64,000 nt of DNA, taken from the NCBI RefSeq assembly GCF_000974445.1, contig NZ_BBOJ01000012.1:62001-126000 (forward strand), given 5' to 3'. Shown here in pieces: positions 42,249-51,138 of this stretch. Position numbers and translations under genes: made by a program. This stretch comes from Lentzea aerocolonigenes (lineage in GTDB: Bacteria; Actinomycetota; Actinomycetes; Mycobacteriales; Pseudonocardiaceae). Position 1 is the first letter of the stretch. Every line of letters begins with the position of its first letter. Below the pieces are notes generated by a model. The model made no database searches. It saw nothing but the letters and a program-made list of their open reading frames with translations, and had not been told where the DNA came from.

Positions 42249-42948
42249 GCTTGTCCCGCGTTTGAGTCGTGGCGGAATCCGCTGACCGGAACGTCAGCAA
42301 AACCGCCGGATACGGTGAAGGGCTGGCGATACACCGGACATGCGCTCCATGCAGAATCGTCATGGCATTCCAAGCGCCGAAGCGAAGGGCCTCGGGCCTG
42401 GCTTCTGCCTGACGAACTGTTGTCGCGGAAGTTCGAGCACCGCTCGTTTGGACGAGAAGTAAACCACAGCGAAGGGATCGGGTGAAGGCAGCGGGCAGGC
42501 GCCTCCCCGTCCGAGTGCCCCGACAACCCAGTCACTCTCGGAAGTCGCCAGCTCAGCCGCATTCCACCGCCAGGTCCCAATGTTGCAACAGATTCACCCG
42601 GTACGGTGACGGAGTGCGGGCCGGCCTCGACACATCGGCGGTGAGCGCTATAGATATTCCACCGATGCACAGAATCGACAGCCAGTCACCTTCTCCGTGA
42701 GGTTCTCGAAAAATCACCCGGTGGGTGTCCAGTTCCGGAACTGAGGATGGCCTGTGTCGACCGTGGGCTCGGGGTGCCCGGTCTGCGGGATACCGCACCT
42801 CGTGGGAGCGGTCGCCTCCTCCCACCGAACATCTCCAGCTTCCTGGTGAATGGCAACGCAACCCAGGAACCCGGTAGCTCACGGCAATCGCCGGCTCGTT
42901 CCTGGCTGGGTCAGCGAACAGCCGGCACCACCGCACCTCTGACCACTT
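42249..42948. other. 700-bp gap with no convincing gene
   Basis: It lies upstream of the NUDIX cassette. The GC content is somewhat lower and open frames on both strands lack motifs and codon bias. It must contain the cassette promoter. A perfect 14-bp palindrome is at 42730-42743. It borders a run of broken genes to the right. Confidence 0.55.
42730..42743. promoter_or_regulatory. 14-bp perfect palindrome in the gap upstream of the NUDIX cassette
   Basis: CAGTTCCGGAACTG is a perfect inverted repeat about 480 bases upstream of the NUDIX start. It is a possible operator for a dimeric regulator or a remnant from the decayed genes nearby. Confidence 0.3.
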
Positions 42949-43283
42949 TCAGCGCCCTGGGCGATCGTGCCACCAGCGCTCGGCGGCCTGGACGAGTTCC
43001 TCGCCGATGCGGTCCAGGAACTCTGCCGCCCCGGCGACACGAGCGCCGGCCGGACGAGTCCTTGCCCCTCCAGGAAAGCCACCGCCTTGGAGATCGATGC
43101 CGGGCTGACCCGCAGCTGCCGCACCAGCTCGGCCGCAATGAGGCTGCCGGAGTCGATCACGTACAGGCAGGCGAACACACTCGCCGCCATCTGAGGGAGG
43201 CCTGCCTGCGCCAGCATGGAGGTCGGCTCCTCGAACGCGTCGGCCACCGCGTCAGGATCGCGTCCGTACGGATCCGCGAGCAC
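42949..43283 (-). pseudogene. Broken MarR/GbsR-type transcriptional regulator
   Basis: From a GTG at 43283 the frame reads PYGRDPDAVADAFEEP, QMAASVFACLYVIDS and a winged helix AAELVRQLRVSPASISKAVAFLEGQGLVRPALV. The family then needs about 50 further residues, but here the sequence jumps to EFLDRIGEELVQAAERWWHD in another frame and stops at 42949. An internal deletion plus frameshift has destroyed it. Confidence 0.75.
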
Positions 43284-43347
43284 CGGCGCCGGACGCGTCG
43301 AGCCGTTCTTCGGCCGGCGCGTCGGACGGAGGCCCGCTGCGCCTCCC

Positions 43348-43985
43348 CCTTCGCGCAGTTCATGCAGTCCAGCTACGGCGCGCACGTGCTCGCCAACGTG
43401 ACCAAGGCGCGCTACCGGGTGTCGTGATGGTGCTGCTGGGCATCTGGGCGGCCCGCCGCAGATTTCTGGACCACCCCGCCGATCACCGCTCGACACTGCA
43501 CCGTGCTGCTCTCGGCCTGCTCACCCTGACGTTGATCGGCCACCCCCGGCTGCCCTGCTGGCCGCCGGGGGTGGCGCACCAACACCATCGGTCTACAGTG
43601 GACGGTCACCGTCGCGCACGACCTGACCGGGTTCGCCGGCGGCATCGGCCTGGCCACCGCGGTCGGCCTGGCGTCAGCTCGGATCGGGGACAGGCCCGGA
43701 CGGATCACCACCGCACTGGCCGCGCCGGGCCAGCGATCACTGACGTTCCACCTGTTCCAGTCCGCGGTGTGGCTGGCGCTGTTCTACCCGTTCACCTTCG
43801 ACCTGCGCGACGAAGTGAGCTTGGCCGGCAGCTGTGGCATCGCCGCTGTCGTCTTCGCCGTCTCGGTACTGCTCGCCGAATGGATGCGCCGCACCGGACA
43901 GCGCGGGCCGATGGAGGTGCTGGTGCGCCGGATGTCCTACCCGCGCGCTACACCGATTCCCCGGCGCACTTCACCTACGATCTGA
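43348..43985 (+). pseudogene. Truncated and frameshifted DUF418 (YeiB-like) membrane protein
   Basis: Pieces in different frames align in order with the C-terminal half of DUF418 proteins: FAQFMQSSYGAHVLANVTK, then VLLGIWAARRRFLDHPADHR, then WTVTVAHDLTGFAGGIGLAT, GQRSLTFHLFQSAVWLALFY and GPMEVLVRRMSY. The N-terminal half is absent and at least two frame changes occur. In intact genomes this family is often next to a MarR-type regulator, and the wreck beside it is exactly that. Confidence 0.8.
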
Positions 43986-43991
43986 CACATC

Positions 43992-44438
43992 ATGTGCGAG
44001 CGCGCCGACAACCCCGCAGACGAAGACGAGGCCTCGATCAACGACCCCCTGCTCACCACTCCGACAGCCAGGCTGATGGCATTGGCGATGGGCACCGGCA
44101 TCCGAGTGTTCGAGGTGCCCGCGGCCCGCAGTGCGGGACTCGCGGGCCTGGTCGGCCTCGGTTCCGACCACGACGGCGAGCCGCAGTGCAAGATCGGACT
44201 CACCGACGACCTGGACGACGACCTGAGCGCCGACGTGCTGGCGTTTGGCCTGGCGGTGCTCGTCGGCACGCCGGAGATCCTCGACGAGAGCCCGGACGGC
44301 ATCCTCGGGATCAGCAGGCAACGACTTCTCCAAGCCGACAACGGCCCTGGCAACCTGGCCTGGCACATGCTGCAGACCTGCGGACGCGAGTCGCCGTCGG
44401 CAACATTCCGACTGGTGATCATCCAACCCGACCAGTAG
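43992..44438 (+). CDS. Hypothetical protein, no family recognised
   Basis: A 148-residue acidic product (SDHDGEPQCKIGLTDDLDDDL) starting seven bases after the DUF418 remnant, with no evident ribosome-binding site. No signal peptide, helix-turn-helix or catalytic motif was seen. Third-position GC is consistent with coding. It may be real, or the end of a larger lost gene, because it stands between two pseudogenes. Confidence 0.45.
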   Translation: MCERADNPADEDEASINDPLLTTPTARLMALAMGTGIRVFEVPAARSAGLAGLVGLGSDHDGEPQCKIGLTDDLDDDLSADVLAFGLAVLVGTPEILDESPDGILGISRQRLLQADNGPGNLAWHMLQTCGRESPSATFRLVIIQPDQ

Positions 44439-44454
44439 GGGTGGGCTCAGCAGA

Positions 44455-44601
44455 TCAGTTCGTCAGCGGAACCAGCGACCACTGCTGCTCTGGCAGGTTC
44501 TGGTCCGGCCACTGGATCACCTGTGCACCGTCGGCGGTCGACCCGTCCGCGACGGTGACGAGCTCGCCGCTGTGCCGTGCGCGGATCTCGTGACTGTGTA
44601 G
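44455..44601 (-). pseudogene. C-terminal remnant of a ricin-type beta-trefoil lectin protein
   Basis: The frame reads HEIRARHSGELVTVADGSTADG, then AQVIQWPDQNLPEQQWSLVPL and a stop. This is the last QxW repeat of a RICIN domain, common on secreted actinobacterial hydrolases. A TGA lies directly upstream in frame and nothing of the rest of the protein is left. Confidence 0.7.
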
Positions 44602-44692
44602 TCACACGATCACCGACCTGGTGACCACCGGCTGCGCGCGCCCTCGCTGAAATTCGCTGTCCGCGTCACGGCCGCGGTGGTAGACAACCGCA

Positions 44693-45445
44693 GTGCATGA
44701 TCTTCTGGCCTTCCCCGATCTGCTGCGCCTGATCGAGGACCGGTCCACCGCCTTCCGCGCCGCGATCGCGTCCGCGCCGAGCCTCGACGTGCAGGTGCCG
44801 ACCTGTCCGGAGTGGACACTCTTCGAACTGGCCGAACACATCGGCGAGGGCCGTGTGGCCTGGGCCGCGACCGTCGCCGCGGGACCAGACGCCACGGCCA
44901 AGGCCACGACGGACGCCACCGCGCCCGCCGATCGCGAGGCCCTGCTGGAGTGGCTGGCCGACTCGACGCGGCAGCTGGTGGACGCCCTGCGCGAAGCGGG
45001 CCCCGACCGCGGCTGCTGGACGTGGTGGGGCGACTCGCAGTCGCCGCGGACCTGCCGCGCCGTGGCCCGCCACCAGCTCCAGCAGATGGCAGTGCACACC
45101 TACGACGCCCAACTCGCGGTGGGCGCCGCGCAGCCGTTGCCGGACGACATCGCGCTCGACGGCGTCGACGAGTTCCTGACCACCTGCGTCTCCACGACGA
45201 GTCCCTGGCCGCACGAGCCCACCACCGTCGACTACCACGCCACCGAGGGCCGCTCGTGGCGCGTCCAGCTCTCCGCCGAGGGCGCGCGGATCACCGCGGC
45301 GACCGGTGACGCCGACTCCTCCGCCACCGGTGCCGCCCGCGACCTGGTCCTGTGGTTCTACGGCCGCATTCCGCTCGACTCCGTGAAGCTCGACGGCGGC
45401 CGGGAGGTCTTCGACCGCCTCGTGGCCTGGGACCCCGGTGCCTAG
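44693..45445 (+). CDS. Mycothiol-dependent maleylpyruvate isomerase-family protein
   Basis: A GTG start and 250 residues. The N-terminal DinB-like metal-binding part has PTCPEWTLFELAEHIGEGRVAW and a third histidine in VARHQLQQMAVHTYDAQLA, the pattern of the MDMPI_N domain. The C-terminal SCP2-like half includes WRVQLSAEGARITAATGD and DLVLWFYGRIP. Family members use mycothiol as cofactor, although the substrate of most paralogues is unknown. It ends five bases before a convergent gene. Confidence 0.88.
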   Translation: MHDLLAFPDLLRLIEDRSTAFRAAIASAPSLDVQVPTCPEWTLFELAEHIGEGRVAWAATVAAGPDATAKATTDATAPADREALLEWLADSTRQLVDALREAGPDRGCWTWWGDSQSPRTCRAVARHQLQQMAVHTYDAQLAVGAAQPLPDDIALDGVDEFLTTCVSTTSPWPHEPTTVDYHATEGRSWRVQLSAEGARITAATGDADSSATGAARDLVLWFYGRIPLDSVKLDGGREVFDRLVAWDPGA

Positions 45446-45450
45446 CACCA

Positions 45451-48400
45451 TCAGGAGCTGACGCGGACCTCCTTGATCGCTCCGTGCCAGAAGTCCGCGT
45501 TCTGACCGCCGAACTTCGCCCGTCCCACCGACAGCGCACCGGTGCTCACGAGCGCCGGTCCCGCCGGAGCGGTCGCGACCAGCGTTCCGTCCACGTACAG
45601 CCGGATCTCGTCACCCCTGCGTTCACCCTTGAGCTCGTACCAGCGGCCGATCTCCGGCGTGATCTCGTACCGGGCCCGGTTGCCGCCCGGCGTGCTGAAC
45701 GCGAACGCGCCCTGCCCGTACTGCAGGTAGAAGGGGTTCTCCCGTTCCCTGCCGTCCTGGCTCACCGCCGTGGCGAAGTTGCCGGGCACCTCGTCGAGCC
45801 GGACCTTCGCGGACACCGTGTAGTCGCGGGTCGTGTCGATCACCGGGCCGTAGGTGTCCGCGGAGCCGTTGGTGAACTCCAGCGCACCGTCCTTCCAGGC
45901 GGCACCGGTCGGGCTCAGCGTCAGCGGGTTGCCGCCGCCGCTCGAGTCCTCCGCGGTCGTTCCCGCGTCCTCGTCGAGCTTCCACTCGCCGCGTCCCGCG
46001 TAGGGGTACGGCTTGCCCGCGTTCTCGCCGGCCTCGATCACCCGCCTGTTGATCTCGCGGACGGGACCGGGATCGACCTTGATCCTCTTGCGGTCGTAGG
46101 TCCACATCCCGTTCAGCTCGTTCTCGAGGTCGGTGACCTGCGTGTAGACCGACGCCGACAGCTCAGCGCGCGCCTGCCCCAGGTAGAACGAGCGGGTGTT
46201 GTCGACGTACTTCGCGGTCAGCGCCGCCTTGTCCGGCACGCCGCTGTAGATCACCGTGGGCGCGCCCGGCCACTGGTGTCCCGGCGTGCGCAGGGTGAAG
46301 CCGCCGTGTTCGCCGTCCATCACGACCCGCCTGCCGTCCGGGCGTGCCGGGTCGGTGTTGTTGTAGTCGTGGTGGTCGATCACGTCACCCTTGCCGGAGT
46401 CACCCTTGGAGGCACAGCAGTTCACGCCGCTGTGCGCGTTGACGATCCGGCTCGGGTCGGCGGCCTCGACGCTGTCGGTGATCTCGCCGGTGACGGTGCG
46501 ATCCCACTCGCCCCAGCCCTCGTTGAACACGATCCACGCGTAGATCGACGGGTAGTTGTGCAGCTGCTTCATCAGTTCGCGGTTCTCGTCGAGGAAGGCC
46601 TGCCGCGCCTCGACGGCACTTCCGTCCTCAACGGACACGAAGTCCTGCCACACCAACAACCCCAGCCGGTCGGCGTGGTAGTACCAGCGGGCGGGCTCGG
46701 CCTTGATGTGCTTGCGCACCGAGTTGAAGCCGAGGTCCTTCTGCGCCTTCAGGTCGAACACCAGCGCCTCGTCGCTCGGCGCCGTGTTGAGGCCGTCCGG
46801 GTAGAAACCCTGGTCCAGCATCATCAACGAGAAGATCGGCTTCCCGTTGAGCGTCAGCTTGGGCTGCCCGCCGACGTTCGTGATCCCGGTGGACCGCATG
46901 CCGAAGTAGCTCTTGACCCGGTCGCCGCCCAGCTTGATCTCCAGCTGGTAGAGATACGGGTCGTCCGGCGTCCACAGGTGCGGGTCGGCGACCGTCAGGG
47001 ACAGCTTGGTGTTGGCACGCCCGGTGACAGTGCCGACCTGCTTCCCCTTGGCGTCCTTGGCAACGGCCGTGACGGTGGCGTTCCCTGCCGACCTGACCTC
47101 CAGTGCGAGCGAGCTCGTGGCGAGGTCGGGCGTCATCTTGATCTCGTCGATCGCCTTGTCCGGCACCGGTTCCATCCACACGGTCTGCCAGATGCCCGAC
47201 GACGGCGTGTAGAAGATCCCGCCGGGGTCGCGGGACTGCTTGCCCTTCGGCTGGTGCGGGCCGGTCGTGTCGGTGACCGCGACGACGATCTCCTGCTCGC
47301 CGTTCTTGATCGCGCTGGTGATGTCCGCGCTGAACGCCGTGTAACCGCCGGAGTGCTCAGCCACCAGCTTGCCGTTGACCCACACCCTGGCCTCGTGGTC
47401 GACCGCTCCGAAGTGGAGCTTCACCCGTTGCCCCGACCAGTCCCGCGGCACGGTGACCGTGCGGCGGTAGAACATGTGGTCCTCGTGCCGCTCCAGTCCG
47501 GAGAGCTGCGACTCGATCGGGAACGGCACGATCACGCGCTCGGGCAACCGTTGCCCGAAGACCGGCTGCTGCCCGGCCTTCGCGCCCGCGAACTCCCACG
47601 GGCCGTTCAGGTTGAGCCACTTCTCGCGTTCCAGCTGCGGCCTCGGGTACTCCGGCAACGGGTTGCGGGTGTCCACTTTCTCGCCCCAGGGCGTCCTGAG
47701 CCTCTCCATCGAAGAATTCTTAACGGTGCGCGCTGTCTTCTGCACCTTGGCGCCGTCCACGGCAAGCGCCCCCGCACCGTCGTAGAAGAGCCGAACCCGT
47801 TGCCCCTTCAGCACTTCCTCCGCCAGCCGGACGGTGACACGCGTGCGGTTGGGCATGATCGCCGCGATGGGCATCGGCGTCGAGTCCGCCTCGACCCGCA
47901 GGTGGTCCTGGAGGTCCGCGGTACCCGTGACGCGCCCGCCGAAGTCCGCCGTGAGCACCCGCCCGTCCGCCGACACGCTCGCGTCGCGCGGCACGACCTG
48001 GAAGTCCGCGGGAGGTGTGAACGCGGACTCCGGCACGATCTGCTTGGCGATCGAGGCGCTCGACCAGCGCAGGAACATGTTGGCGCCACCGGTGTCCTGG
48101 AACATCTCCAGCCGGAAGTCGTACTTGCGGCCCGCGGTGAGCGCCACCGGCGCGCTGGTCTGCTCGCGATCCCAGTCGCCGACCCAGTGGTCGATCACCG
48201 GCTTGCCGTCCACGAACAGCCGGAAACCGTTGTCACCGATGGCGTGGAACGTGTAGTCGCCGGTCCGCGGCACGGTGATGCTGCCGGTCCAGCGCGCGGT
48301 CGTGTGTTCGGTGCGGCCGGCCAGGAACCCGAAGACCGACGTCAGGTCCGGGTGGTTCACCTCGGCGTCCAGCACGGTTCCCGCGAGGGTGGCGAAGTCG

Positions 48401-48537
48401 CGCGCACCCGGCGCCGACATGCTGAAGTACTCGCCCTTCAGGCCGTGCACGGGCTCGGCGGCATCGGCCGGTGACGTGCCGGGCGCGACGCCCAGCGCCA
48501 TCAGCAGAGCGACGAGTGCGGGGGCGGCTTTTCTCAT
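45451..48537 (-). CDS. Secreted family GH2 glycosidase with PA14 and LamG-like modules
   Basis: The ATG at 48537 follows AAGGGG and gives 1028 residues. Order: signal peptide (about 1-27), PA14 carbohydrate-binding domain (GLKGEYFS, GDYTFHAIGDNGFRLFVDGK), an insertion domain, the GH2 sugar-binding and immunoglobulin-like domains (WLNLNGPWEFA, MFYRRTVTVPRDW), a TIM barrel, and a C-terminal concanavalin-like domain (DYTVSAKVRLDEVPG, RLYVDGTLVA). Candidate catalytic acid/base is the Glu in VFNEGWGEW and nucleophile the Glu in VMDGEHGGF. It acts outside the cell on a beta-glycoside; galactosidase, mannosidase or glucuronidase cannot be distinguished. Operator-like sites precede it. Confidence 0.92.
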   Translation of the reverse strand: MRKAAPALVALLMALGVAPGTSPADAAEPVHGLKGEYFSMSAPGARDFATLAGTVLDAEVNHPDLTSVFGFLAGRTEHTTARWTGSITVPRTGDYTFHAIGDNGFRLFVDGKPVIDHWVGDWDREQTSAPVALTAGRKYDFRLEMFQDTGGANMFLRWSSASIAKQIVPESAFTPPADFQVVPRDASVSADGRVLTADFGGRVTGTADLQDHLRVEADSTPMPIAAIMPNRTRVTVRLAEEVLKGQRVRLFYDGAGALAVDGAKVQKTARTVKNSSMERLRTPWGEKVDTRNPLPEYPRPQLEREKWLNLNGPWEFAGAKAGQQPVFGQRLPERVIVPFPIESQLSGLERHEDHMFYRRTVTVPRDWSGQRVKLHFGAVDHEARVWVNGKLVAEHSGGYTAFSADITSAIKNGEQEIVVAVTDTTGPHQPKGKQSRDPGGIFYTPSSGIWQTVWMEPVPDKAIDEIKMTPDLATSSLALEVRSAGNATVTAVAKDAKGKQVGTVTGRANTKLSLTVADPHLWTPDDPYLYQLEIKLGGDRVKSYFGMRSTGITNVGGQPKLTLNGKPIFSLMMLDQGFYPDGLNTAPSDEALVFDLKAQKDLGFNSVRKHIKAEPARWYYHADRLGLLVWQDFVSVEDGSAVEARQAFLDENRELMKQLHNYPSIYAWIVFNEGWGEWDRTVTGEITDSVEAADPSRIVNAHSGVNCCASKGDSGKGDVIDHHDYNNTDPARPDGRRVVMDGEHGGFTLRTPGHQWPGAPTVIYSGVPDKAALTAKYVDNTRSFYLGQARAELSASVYTQVTDLENELNGMWTYDRKRIKVDPGPVREINRRVIEAGENAGKPYPYAGRGEWKLDEDAGTTAEDSSGGGNPLTLSPTGAAWKDGALEFTNGSADTYGPVIDTTRDYTVSAKVRLDEVPGNFATAVSQDGRERENPFYLQYGQGAFAFSTPGGNRARYEITPEIGRWYELKGERRGDEIRLYVDGTLVATAPAGPALVSTGALSVGRAKFGGQNADFWHGAIKEVRVSS

Positions 48538-48556
48538 CGGCGAGATCCCCTTCGTT

Positions 48557-48570
48557 TTACAACGTTGTAA
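48557..48570. promoter_or_regulatory. LacI-type operator palindrome upstream of GH2 gene
   Basis: TTACAACGTTGTAA is a perfect 14-bp palindrome with a central CG, the shape of LacI/GalR operators. It lies 20 bases upstream of the GH2 start codon, where a bound repressor would block transcription. Confidence 0.65.
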
Positions 48571-48581
48571 GAGCGCTCCCA
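48568..48581. promoter_or_regulatory. CebR-like box adjoining the LacI operator
   Basis: TAAGAGCGCTCCCA matches the CebR consensus TGGGAGCGCTCCCA at 12 of 14 positions and overlaps the neighbouring palindrome by three bases. Two different LacI-family proteins may compete here. Confidence 0.45.
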
Positions 48582-48683
48582 TCTATCCAGGCACAGGCCT
48601 CCGGGACCGGCTACGGCCGATCGGGGGTAACGGGCACGACAAACCGGACAGGTTTCTCACGGGCGGTGACTGGATCACCCGAG

Positions 48684-48706
48684 CACCACCGCCCCGGACG
48701 GTGGTG
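48684..48706. terminator. Stem-loop after the DUF6510/reductase operon
   Basis: CACCACCG and CGGTGGTG pair around a seven-base loop, 13 bases beyond the minus-strand DUF6510 stop. Confidence 0.6.
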
Positions 48707-48718
48707 GCACGCAGCGCT

Positions 48719-48985
48719 CTACGACGGCAACGGAATCTCCAGGCTCACCGTGCCCCGCAGGTCCAGCCACGCGCGGTCCCGGCCGCGCACCAGCCGCAGC
48801 ACGACCTCCTCGCAGTGCGGACAGCGCGCCACCAGCCCCGGCGCGTTGCGGTAGACGCGCAACGTCGCCACGGATCCCTGATACCCGCAGCCCGCGCAGC
48901 GTCCCGTCGCCGCGGTGAGGTCCACCGCGAAGATCTCCCGCAGGTCGCCCGCGAGCGCGTTGCCGTCGACGTGGTCGTCGCTCAT
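48719..48985 (-). CDS. DUF6510-like small zinc-ribbon protein
   Basis: 88 residues from the ATG at 48985. Two CxxC pairs (CAGCGYQG and CPHCEEVVLR) form a zinc ribbon. The N-terminus DDHVDGNALAGDLREIFAVD is the recognisable start of the family. It begins 13 bases after the reductase stop. In actinobacteria this small protein accompanies the sulfite-oxidase-like enzyme and its reductase, so a redox or maturation role is inferred. Confidence 0.85.
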   Translation of the reverse strand: MSDDHVDGNALAGDLREIFAVDLTAATGRCAGCGYQGSVATLRVYRNAPGLVARCPHCEEVVLRLVRGRDRAWLDLRGTVSLEIPLPS

Positions 48986-48998
48986 CGGTGGTCTCCTG

Positions 48999-49739
48999 TC
49001 AGCCGAAGCGTTCGGTGCGGATGCGCCGCGGGTCGTGGCCGAGCGCCACGAGCACGTCGGACACCGTCTCGACGAAACCGGTGGGCCCGCACACGAAGCA
49101 GTTGGGGGTGAACTCGGCGGGCCAGGCGTACGTGTTGATTGTGGCCACACCCAGCCGGCCCGGCGGCTCCGGAGAACCTTCCGGAGTCCGCCGGGTGTAC
49201 ACGAGTTTCACGTCGAGGCCCGCGTCCTCGCGCGCTCGGTGCCGCAGCTCGTCGGCGAAGTACACGTCGTCGGGCGTGCGCACCGAGTACACCAGGCGGA
49301 ACGGCACGCGGCTGCCCTCGGCTGCCCGTGTGCGGATCATCGCCATCAGCGGCGCGATGCCGGAGCCGCCGGCGACCAGCGTCACCGGTGCCTGGTCGGC
49401 GGGACGCCACACGAACCAGCCGCCCACCGGGCCGCGCAGCTCGATCTGGTCGCCCGCGGCCAGCACGTCACACAGGTACGGCGACACCTCGCCGTCGGCC
49501 ACCCGCTGCACGGCCAGTTCGATCCGGTCGCCGTCGGGCGCGGACGAGATCGAGTAGCTGCGCTGCACCGAATAGCCGTCCTCGGCGGTGAGCCGGAGGT
49601 CGACGTGCTGGCCCGGCAGATGTCCCGGCCAGCCCGGCACGTCGAACACGAGCCTGCGCGCGCTCGCGGTGAGATCGGCGGTCTCGGCCAGTTCGGCCAC
49701 CCGCCAGGTCAGTCGCCCTGATACCGCTGTTCGCGCCAT
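48999..49739 (-). CDS. FAD/NAD(P)-binding ferredoxin-reductase-type oxidoreductase
   Basis: 246 residues from the ATG at 49739. FAD binding is shown by RSYSISSAP; the NAD(P) domain by VTLVAGGSGIAPLMAMIR and FVCGPTGFVETV. No 2Fe-2S cysteines are present. It overlaps the sulfite-oxidase-like gene by 31 bases and presumably shuttles electrons to or from that molybdoenzyme. Confidence 0.9.
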   Translation of the reverse strand: MARTAVSGRLTWRVAELAETADLTASARRLVFDVPGWPGHLPGQHVDLRLTAEDGYSVQRSYSISSAPDGDRIELAVQRVADGEVSPYLCDVLAAGDQIELRGPVGGWFVWRPADQAPVTLVAGGSGIAPLMAMIRTRAAEGSRVPFRLVYSVRTPDDVYFADELRHRAREDAGLDVKLVYTRRTPEGSPEPPGRLGVATINTYAWPAEFTPNCFVCGPTGFVETVSDVLVALGHDPRRIRTERFG

Positions 49740-50308
49740 GGATCTCCGTAGTCGTGGTAGCCCGCGCTCTCCCAGAAGCCGGGTTCGTCCTCGAGAAGCA
49801 GCTGGATCCCGCGGACCCACTTGGCCGACTTCCAGAAGTACAGGTGCGGCACCAGCAACCTGGCCGGTCCGCCGTGCTCGGGCGTGAGGTCGTCGTCGTC
49901 GTAGCGGTAGGCCACCCACGCCTGCCCGTCGAGCAGGTCCTCCAACGGCAGGTTCGTCGTGTAACCGCCGTAGGACTGCACGAGCGCGTAGTCCGCCGCC
50001 GTCTCCACGTCCTCCAGCAGCACGTCCAGCGAGACGCCCTTCCAGCGGGTGCCGAGCTTCGACCACTTGGTGACGCAGTGGATGTCCGTCGTGATCTTCT
50101 CCGCCGGCAGCTCCATCAGCTGCTGCCACGACCAGTTGTACCGCTGCCCCACCTCGGTGCTGACGGTGAATTCCCACCGGTCGGTCGTCACGCGCGGGGT
50201 CGGTCCGGCGGTGAGCACCGGGAAGTCCTCCGCGAGGTACTGCCCCGGCGGCAGCTGCGCGTCGGGTGACCGGCGCCGCCCGGTGAAGCCGGGAGAGACG
50301 ATTGCCAT
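49709..50308 (-). CDS. Sulfite-oxidase-like molybdopterin oxidoreductase (YedY/SUOX family)
   Basis: 199 residues with the molybdopterin core domain only. The candidate molybdenum-ligating Cys is in TTDIHCVTKWSKLGTRWKGV. VQSYGGYTTNLPLEDLL and LLVPHLYFWKSAKWVRGIQLL are family blocks. There is no heme domain, no dimerisation domain and no Tat signal, so it is cytoplasmic. The reductase encoded next is its likely redox partner. The substrate is unknown; reduction of an oxidised sulfur or nitrogen compound is as likely as sulfite oxidation. Confidence 0.9.
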   Translation of the reverse strand: MAIVSPGFTGRRRSPDAQLPPGQYLAEDFPVLTAGPTPRVTTDRWEFTVSTEVGQRYNWSWQQLMELPAEKITTDIHCVTKWSKLGTRWKGVSLDVLLEDVETAADYALVQSYGGYTTNLPLEDLLDGQAWVAYRYDDDDLTPEHGGPARLLVPHLYFWKSAKWVRGIQLLLEDEPGFWESAGYHDYGDPWREQRYQGD

Positions 50309-50351
50309 GCGTGACAGTAGACGACAGCCTGGACGCGAACGCCACAGCGGA

Positions 50352-51104
50352 TCATTGCGCGGTGGCGCCGCCGTCGATCGGGAGCGCCGCGCCGGTGATG
50401 AACGCGGCCTCGTCGCTGAGCAGGAACGCGACGAACGCGGCGATCTCGGCAGGACTCGCGGTGCGCTTCGTCGGGTTCGGCGCCTCACCGAGGTCGTCCT
50501 GAGGTCCGGCACCGAGCAGGCCCCGGTACAACGGCGTGTCCACGTTGCCGGTGATCAGCGCGTTCACCCGCACACCGCGCTCAGCGCACTCCAGTGCGAC
50601 GGACCGGGTCAGGCCGACGACGCCGTGTTTGGCCGCCACGTACGGCGACAGTCCGGGAATGCCGATGCCGGCGGCCATCGAGGCGTTGTTGACGATGGAA
50701 CCGCCGGTCCGCATCGCGGGGACCTGGTGCTTGAGCCCGTAGAACACCGCGTCGAGGTTCACGGCCAGGTCGGCCGCCCAGTCCTGCGCGCTGATCTCCT
50801 GCACGGGACCGGACGCCGTGACCGTCCCCGCGTTGTTCACCGCACCGTCCAACCGGCCGAACTCGGCCACGGCGGCGGCGACCAGTGCCTGCGCGTCGGC
50901 CTCGACCCGGACGTCGGTGGGCACGAACAACGCCCGGCCGCCGTTGGCGCGCAGCTCGTCGGCGAGGGCGTGCCCGACTTCGGCCCGGCGGGCGCCGATC
51001 ACCGCGGCGGCGCCTTCCGCGACGACTCTGCGCGCGATCGCCTCCCCGATGCCGGAGGTTCCGCCGGTCACGAGGACGACCTTGCCCGCCAAGCGTTCGG
51101 TCAC
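50352..51104 (-). CDS. Short-chain dehydrogenase/reductase
   Basis: 250 residues from a GTG. The cofactor loop is TGGTSGIG, followed by NNAGT, the catalytic Ser in NNASMAAG, YVAAK with the catalytic Tyr and Lys, and the C-terminal GAALPIDGG. It is a classical SDR. Thirty-four bases separate its start from the divergent enoyl-CoA hydratase gene. The substrate is not evident. Confidence 0.92.
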   Translation of the reverse strand: MTERLAGKVVLVTGGTSGIGEAIARRVVAEGAAAVIGARRAEVGHALADELRANGGRALFVPTDVRVEADAQALVAAAVAEFGRLDGAVNNAGTVTASGPVQEISAQDWAADLAVNLDAVFYGLKHQVPAMRTGGSIVNNASMAAGIGIPGLSPYVAAKHGVVGLTRSVALECAERGVRVNALITGNVDTPLYRGLLGAGPQDDLGEAPNPTKRTASPAEIAAFVAFLLSDEAAFITGAALPIDGGATAQ

Positions 51105-51138
51105 GCAGACCTTCCTAGCAGCCCTCTACGCTCGGCGC

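Noticed and set aside
42245..42670. 142-codon open frame upstream of the NUDIX gene
   Set aside because: Composition and codon positions do not look coding and no motif was found; the gap more likely holds the cassette promoter.
31282..44601. Integrative element or prophage
   Set aside because: No integrase, transposase, phage structural gene, tRNA or direct attachment repeats were found in or beside the region.
45352..48474. 1040-codon frame antisense to the GH2 gene
   Set aside because: Arg/Val/Leu-rich composition without domains; the GH2 frame has complete catalytic and accessory domains.
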